Shown piece after piece: positions 5,001-7,827 of a stretch of DNA of 7,827 nucleotides. Origin of the DNA: Kiritimatiellales bacterium (GTDB lineage Bacteria; Verrucomicrobiota; Kiritimatiellia; Kiritimatiellales; Tichowtungiaceae). How positions within the stretch are numbered: the first letter of the stretch is position 1; the number at the start of each line of letters is the position of its first letter. The stretch is taken from contig JAQUXG010000073.1 in the NCBI GenBank assembly GCA_028692515.1, positions 1 through 7,827 on the forward strand, read 5' to 3'. Made by a program: the position numbers and the translations under genes. Below the pieces are notes generated by a model that saw nothing but the letters and a program-made list of their open reading frames with translations, was not told where the DNA came from and ran no database searches.

Positions 5001-6759
5001 CCTGATTTATGGCACCAATCCGCTCAGCGCGGATACGGATGGCGACGGCCTGAGCGACGATGCTGAACTCATGGACGGAACCGACCCGGCCGAGCGCGAC
5101 ACCGATCACGATGGCGTAGATGATGGAACCGAGCGGGAACAGGCGCTGACCGATCCGCTGGTTGCGGACTTCGGCCAACGGACGGATGTCGTTTCCGTTA
5201 ACGGGAATCAAAGCGTCGGTTCAGTCGGCGACTGGGTGAAGGAAGGATCGATCATTTATTCCGTCGGGATCAACGGTTCGCTGGACTATCAGATCACGGT
5301 TCCTGCTCCGGGACACTATGCGGTCGAGTTTGAAATCGCCGATCACAGTACGTATCCGGAAAGTGATCCGTTTGATCTCTCGCTGGCGGTGGATGGAGTG
5401 CAGGGGCGCCCGGTTTTGAAACAGGTTCCGAACTCCGGAACCGCACAGGCTCTTTTCTTCCCGCCCTATCTGACGGCCGGGGAGCATACATTCCGGCTGA
5501 TCTGGAGCAACCTGAATCCTGCTCAGCATCTGGAAATCCGCGCGGTTCGGCTTGCTGCGTATGACGGCCCGGACGTGAATGAGAACGGACAGGCCGACTG
5601 GATTGACAGTCGCGAGGAAAACTCATTCAGCCTGGATACACAGCCGGTCAGCAGTCCGGTTTCCCCGGTCTGTATTGAAGGCAGCAGTCTCTTTGTGGAT
5701 CTGCTCTCGATCAGCAACTCATTTGCATTTGTCGACTCATCCAATCATTGGGTCGGTGCCCAAAAAAGCATTAACCGGGGCTGGTATGCCAACGCCGGTT
5801 TATCGCCGACCGGAGAAACCACGCTTTCTTTTGCCCATAACGGCGTCGTTGAGGAACAGGTGTTGTCTGTTGACTGGGAAGAAACCAACCTGATGGCCGT
5901 TCCGACCAACACCGTGACCGTCCGCCTGAATGACGCCCTGCTGTTCAATGTGCTTCCGGACACAGGTAAAAAGAAGCAACAGGGCAGCCTGGTCGTCACC
6001 ATTGAGGGCCCGTCAGGAACGACCAATTTGGTGTCCCTGACCGATCAGCCGATTCCGTGGATTTTCGAGGAGCCGGGACTCTATACCGTATCGGGACTGT
6101 CCAGTAAAAGCCGGGCCGTGCAATTTGATGATGCGGATCCCGTCAACGAATACGGATTCCGCAACGGGCATCCGGCAAACGGGGTATTCAACAACGGCAA
6201 CACCTCAACCAGTGACGTGTTCTATGTCAACGTGGTGGATTGGCGCTTCAACGGCAATCCCTCCTGCCTGAAAGACAGCGAACGTTCGTGGGAGTGTCCG
6301 GATATCGCCGGCGAAACCCTCGTTGAGCAGGATGCCTCGTTAGCCGTGACACGCAGTCTGTCAGGTGAAAACGGAACGCGGTTTGAGTTGCTCTCTTCGA
6401 TAGACACAGAGCAGTGCATGATCGCCCGGTTGAGCGAAGGCGGCCCGATTGCCGCTTACGCGTTGATTAACACCATCACGCAATACAGTAGCGAGTTTTA
6501 TCGAGTGGTCGAAGAGTTTGCGGACGGCTCCGATCTGCTTGAACTGACCCTTGCGTTTGGAAACATTCCGGATGACTTCCGGATCCGGCTGGACATTTTT
6601 GTGGGCGGGGTCGTCTTCCTCGACGGAACGGTAGAAAAGGAATTCACCAAAGCCGACTTCGACGAGCAGGGTGTGCTGAAAGTCCTGATGGTAACATCCA
6701 TCGGAAAAAACAGTGACTGTCACCATGTCAAAATCTTCCAGGGAGATACGCAACTGTAG
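2026..6759 (+). CDS. Giant exported C-type lectin / TSP3-repeat surface protein, 1577 aa
   Basis: Residues 1-22 are a Sec signal peptide ending AAFA. Residues 23-136 hold three NQGQLK-type repeats. From 147 on there are 17 strict DxDxDG-type TSP3 calcium loops, interrupted by three C-type lectin domains at about 186-301, 390-508 and 599-713. Each lectin domain has the WxEAKADAExRGGxLA helix, a W[IL]GAxDEEExGVW core and a long loop with an EPS, QPD or QPS tripeptide. Canonical lectin-fold cysteines are absent. Two beta-sandwich modules follow (about 826-957 and 1055-1179), each with a G-x-Y pattern, a TP/PPYLTAGxH turn and a closing DxNxNGxxDW loop; they look like carbohydrate-binding-type modules. 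Residues about 1200-1577 are unassigned. No transmembrane helix, PEP-CTERM, GlyGly-CTERM or lipobox is seen, so anchoring is unknown. Likely role: calcium-dependent, multivalent glycan binding at the surface or outside the cell (inference). It is coupled to the rhomboid gene and followed by an RHS-like gene. Confidence 0.85.
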   Translation: MKRNLNCLIWITVGGLLGAAFAEIPQWWQERGVLNTNRPAHDFNPVNQGQVKWMCTQAYEELQEKLPNPGNTNILNRIDAFPAGNNFRPANQGMLKAVALPVYQRLIEEGYASGFPWDGSTNAAHDFALANQGQLKNLFNFDLDAFDSDGDGLPNYIEIGLGLSPGKADTDEDGLSDFEEVSGSVYTLVNRNLTWSEAKADAEMRGGHLATVTSEAEHAQIAGCIALHPVSSIYPWIGATDEEEEGVWTWITGEPFEYARWNINEPSNTSGVEHYAQYWKMGLWNDASGAVVRPYILEYEHCTDPLVSDSDGDGILDGEELRIGSNPQMRDTDGDGVEDAIEIANGLDPALADTDGDRLSDFAELNGPTDPLNPDCDNDGLLDGEESRFVLVSDHRLSWPEAKADAELRGGYLATVTSEAEHNEIITAIGADALYRRTPWIGAADEEETGVWTWVTGEPFAYTLWGVNDQTGVQQPDTNNVAAHYVFYKQAAPAWFNGSGDHCYLIEHPRSLDPLNPDSDGDGLLDGEEIKTYHSSPFVSDTDGDGLTDPEEAAAGTSPVLADTDADGLTDVEELAGSTDPVNPDTDGDGLKDGLESRYILVGRYVTWAEAKADAELRGGHLAALETEEEYNDVVKRFGITVVKGTYTPWLGASDEEEEGVWKWNTGEPFTYTVWSNGQPSNGNDEDYLQFWPNAQWGDRSPDFRSGYLIEFDQALDPLNPDTDGDGLSDGDEVLVYFTNPFAMDTDADGIADQTELDAGMNPCSPDSDRDGLTEPEETAVGLDPLNPDGDGDGLLDGEEVLITLTSPFDIDSNTNGVPDLRLITSIPGSQASERVDYIEPYIEFLWEVEGDALVLSKVDQRAYASYSLSITNAGIYRIAFQTAFAGDVRDTYEPRIEIYVDECFAGELFLNTSTNLPEYTGFTPWLTAGSHKLTCRIKGPSPGGPFTIESVELYAVDGEDANGNGIPDWMEQQLDRTTDLDKDGLSDADEVLIYGTNPLSADTDGDGLSDDAELMDGTDPAERDTDHDGVDDGTEREQALTDPLVADFGQRTDVVSVNGNQSVGSVGDWVKEGSIIYSVGINGSLDYQITVPAPGHYAVEFEIADHSTYPESDPFDLSLAVDGVQGRPVLKQVPNSGTAQALFFPPYLTAGEHTFRLIWSNLNPAQHLEIRAVRLAAYDGPDVNENGQADWIDSREENSFSLDTQPVSSPVSPVCIEGSSLFVDLLSISNSFAFVDSSNHWVGAQKSINRGWYANAGLSPTGETTLSFAHNGVVEEQVLSVDWEETNLMAVPTNTVTVRLNDALLFNVLPDTGKKKQQGSLVVTIEGPSGTTNLVSLTDQPIPWIFEEPGLYTVSGLSSKSRAVQFDDADPVNEYGFRNGHPANGVFNNGNTSTSDVFYVNVVDWRFNGNPSCLKDSERSWECPDIAGETLVEQDASLAVTRSLSGENGTRFELLSSIDTEQCMIARLSEGGPIAAYALINTITQYSSEFYRVVEEFADGSDLLELTLAFGNIPDDFRIRLDIFVGGVVFLDGTVEKEFTKADFDEQGVLKVLMVTSIGKNSDCHHVKIFQGDTQL
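2143..2433 (+). repeat. Three NQGQLK-type protein repeats at the giant protein's N-terminus
   Basis: AHDFNPVNQGQVK (residues 40-52), NNFRPANQGMLK (85-96) and AHDFALANQGQLK (124-136) recur with the motif Asn at 47, 91 and 131, i.e. every 40-44 residues. The spacers carry a helical-looking 'AYEEL'/'VYQRL' element after the first two copies. I recall similar NQGQLK runs at the N-termini of large exported proteins from Verrucomicrobiota-type bacteria, without an assigned function. Confidence 0.7.
2581..4500 (+). repeat. Threefold supra-repeat: C-type lectin domain plus TSP3 loops
   Basis: The invariant AKADAE lysine codon falls at residues 199, 403 and 612, giving unit lengths of 204 and 209 residues. 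Each unit is one lectin domain followed by four or more TSP3 calcium loops, the last of which runs straight into the next lectin domain (DGEESRF, DGLESRY). Units 2 and 3 share an identical 27-bp stretch (3232-3258 and 3859-3885), a sign of fairly recent duplication or gene conversion. Confidence 0.8.
4501..5607 (+). repeat. Duplicated beta-sandwich module with DxNxNGxxDW closing loop
   Basis: Copy 1 spans roughly residues 826-975 and copy 2 roughly 1055-1194, separated by three TSP3 loops. Both contain a glycine-then-aromatic strand (GIYRIAF, GHYAVEF), a 'VD' strand, a YLTAGEH/WLTAGSH turn and a final strand ending LYAVDG or LAAYDG. They close with DANGNGIPDW and DVNENGQADW. Overall identity is low, so the duplication is old or the modules were acquired separately. 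The fold resembles small carbohydrate-binding modules, but the family is not certain. Confidence 0.6.
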
Positions 6760-6771
6760 GAGAGCGGAGTA

Positions 6772-6799
6772 ATGGAATACGGGATTGATGGAATGTTGG
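6772..6799. repeat. Degenerate GGAAT-type short repeats after the giant gene
   Basis: GGAAT/GGGAT-like words recur at 6774, 6781, 6790 and 6798, with 7-9 bp spacing. The decay is strong, so this is only a probable remnant of a short tandem repeat. It lies 12 bp after the giant protein's stop. Confidence 0.35.
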
Positions 6800-6827
6800 G
6801 GAAAGATAAAAACTTTGGAAAATTGAG

Positions 6828-6846
6828 GCAGAAGCTTTCGCTCTGC
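6828..6846 (+). other. Bulged hairpin in the gap before the RHS-like gene
   Basis: GCAG (6828-6831) and AGC (6833-6835) pair with GCT (6840-6842) and CTGC (6843-6846) around a TTTC loop, with one bulged A at 6832. No T-run follows, so a rho-independent terminator is not supported. Its right arm overlaps the 7-bp repeat array, so it may be incidental. Confidence 0.25.
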
Positions 6847-6901
6847 TCCATGCACTCTGCGCCTTGCTCTTAAATAACTTTAAACTGACAACTGATAACC
6901 A
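6839..6901. repeat. Two adjoining arrays of 7-bp repeats before the RHS-like gene
   Basis: First array, 6839-6873: five 7-bp units of the type CGCTCTG / CTCCATG, each of the first four ending TG and starting C. Second array, 6874-6901: four units of the type TAAACTG / ACAACTG, in which AACTGA recurs exactly at 6883 and 6890. The second array ends where the ribosome binding site of the next gene begins. The two arrays use different units but the same 7-bp period and they abut. Confidence 0.6.
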
Positions 6902-6904
6902 GGA
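6901..6904 (+). promoter_or_regulatory. Ribosome binding site of the RHS-like gene
   Basis: AGGA lies 7 nt before the ATG at 6912. It sits at the edge of the 7-bp repeat array. It supports the start that gives a complete signal peptide. Confidence 0.55.
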
Positions 6905-6911
6905 TCCGACT

Positions 6912-7827
6912 ATGAAACTAAAACTGATATCGAAATGGCCGCTGCTTCTTCTCTCGTTCATCCTGTGCTTTTTCAACTGCTACGCGGGGAATGAGCCGCC
7001 GGATCCTAACGCTCCGCCCAAAGTGCTATGCCCCGGTGCGAGAAATGATTGCATCAGCTTTAATTTTTCGACCGGGCCGATGCGCAATCAGGTTGATGCA
7101 CCGGCTGGAAATATAGGGATCATGTCAGATACCCCGTCGCCGACGCATTCGACTCCGCAGGCGCTTCGGGTCGTGACAGGTCTCTTTGGTATTCAGCGTG
7201 TCACCGGCGCGGATGTCGAGATCCGCGATAATAGTAACAACAAAGTTGTTTTTACTTTCCCGTCGGGAAGTGCCGTTGCGGCCCCGACAGAGCAATACTC
7301 CACGTGGAATGCCTCGCTCAAAATGGTCGATACAAACGGAAACCTGAGTGTAACGAATGCCGCCACCTATGATCTGTACACCTTTAAAGGATTGGAGCGC
7401 GTCCGGTTTTGCGCGGACACCAACTCGCCGAATTACCTGTTGATGGTCGATCTGCGTACTGCAGAAGGGCAGATTTATAAGGCCGATGAATTCGGCTTGA
7501 GCTATATCTATGATGAAGACGGCTCGATTCGTCAGGTCATGGCACCCACCCGGCTGCTCGATTTTGTGGTAACCGATCCGTACAAATATGAAGTGAAATA
7601 TTATGAACCGCAGGATGTTTTGCTGGAAACCAACGGGCTGTATGATGTGAGCGGCGCAACTCCGTTTGAAGTTTGGACCATTGAAAATCCCGATGCCGCC
7701 ACCGCCTATAACCGGCTGAATGTCTCCCGTACGGTCGGTGGAACCGTTCGAACCACCGCCTTTACGTATAACGACGCACTGCATATGTGGTCTTCCACGG
7801 AAGACGGGGGGGAGACGTGGGAGCAAA
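6912..7827 (+). CDS. Exported RHS-type protein, N-terminal 305 aa (cut by window end)
   Basis: The frame is open from ATG 6912 to the window edge with no stop. Residues 1-25 form a Sec signal peptide (two Lys, an LLLLSFIL core, likely cut after CYA). A Cys lies near the cut (FFNC), but the lipobox is poor, so I do not call a lipoprotein. A Pro-rich linker follows. Then comes a beta-rich region with a YIYDEDGSIRQVMAP element at about 198-212. A later part runs FEVWTIENPD, YNRLNVSRT and TAFTYND...WSSTEDGGETW, which resembles the N-terminal part of large RHS-repeat proteins from this bacterial group. No run of true YD repeats is seen yet; they would lie beyond the window. RHS proteins form a hollow shell that can hold a C-terminal toxin or act as a surface protein; which applies here cannot be told. 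The gene is 152 bp downstream of the giant lectin gene on the same strand. Confidence 0.65.
   Translation, partial: MKLKLISKWPLLLLSFILCFFNCYAGNEPPDPNAPPKVLCPGARNDCISFNFSTGPMRNQVDAPAGNIGIMSDTPSPTHSTPQALRVVTGLFGIQRVTGADVEIRDNSNNKVVFTFPSGSAVAAPTEQYSTWNASLKMVDTNGNLSVTNAATYDLYTFKGLERVRFCADTNSPNYLLMVDLRTAEGQIYKADEFGLSYIYDEDGSIRQVMAPTRLLDFVVTDPYKYEVKYYEPQDVLLETNGLYDVSGATPFEVWTIENPDAATAYNRLNVSRTVGGTVRTTAFTYNDALHMWSSTEDGGETWEQ

Noticed and set aside
2464..5150. Regularly recurring DNA words of the GACGGCGACGGC type, considered as a CRISPR array or satellite
   Set aside because: The words are the codons of DxDxDG calcium loops in one continuous reading frame. Spacing and content follow the protein repeats, not a repeat-spacer pattern.
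6690..6759. PEP-CTERM, GlyGly-CTERM or type IX-like sorting tail on the giant lectin
   Set aside because: The last 25 residues are hydrophilic (ending FQGDTQL), with no PEP or GG motif, no membrane helix and no basic cluster.
6912..7000. Lipoprotein signal on the RHS-type protein
   Set aside because: The Cys near the end of the signal peptide is preceded by FFN rather than a lipobox such as LxGC, and a normal signal peptidase I site (CYA) follows.
7125..7826. Long open frame on the - strand (233 codons) at the window end
   Set aside because: It lies opposite the RHS-type gene, which has a signal peptide, a ribosome binding site and recognisable sequence. The antisense product has none of these.

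Overview
The window looks like a piece of a Gram-negative genome of the PVC group, most likely Kiritimatiellota or Verrucomicrobiota. This is inferred from protein style, not from a marker gene: Sec-exported giant surface proteins with thrombospondin type-3 (TSP3) calcium loops, an N-terminal region with repeated NQGQLK-type motifs, C-type lectin domains, an RHS-type neighbour, and short degenerate 7-bp repeats in the gaps. All supported genes lie on the + strand.

Layout: (a) 3-74, the last codons of an unidentified upstream gene. (b) 75-304, a 230-bp non-coding stretch with small hairpins, an 8-bp inverted repeat, a weak promoter candidate and a G-rich ribosome binding site. (c) 305-1204, a 299-residue exported, fibre-like beta-rich protein. 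(d) 1205-1289, a short gap containing phased 7-bp repeats. (e) 1290-2021, a six-helix rhomboid intramembrane serine protease with the Ser/His pair and HxxxN motif intact. (f) 2026-6759, a 1577-residue exported protein that starts 4 nt after the rhomboid stop. Its order is signal peptide, three NQGQLK repeats, three C-type-lectin/TSP3 units of about 205 residues, two beta-sandwich modules that each end in a DxNxNGxxDW loop, and an unrecognised C-terminal region of about 380 residues. (g) 6760-6911, a 152-bp gap with more 7-bp repeats. (h) 6912 to the window end, the first 305 residues of another exported protein that resembles the N-terminus of large RHS-type proteins of this bacterial group; it is cut by the window edge.

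Working model (inference): the locus makes a set of cell-surface or secreted proteins, namely a fibre, a multivalent calcium-dependent sugar-binding protein and an RHS-like protein. A membrane protease is encoded directly before the lectin protein and is probably co-translated with it. The best leads are the rhomboid/giant-lectin coupling, the divergence of the three lectin domains at their sugar-specificity positions, the unassigned C-terminal region of the giant protein, and the 7-bp repeat family in the gaps, one copy of which appears to have been absorbed into the rhomboid's N-terminus.
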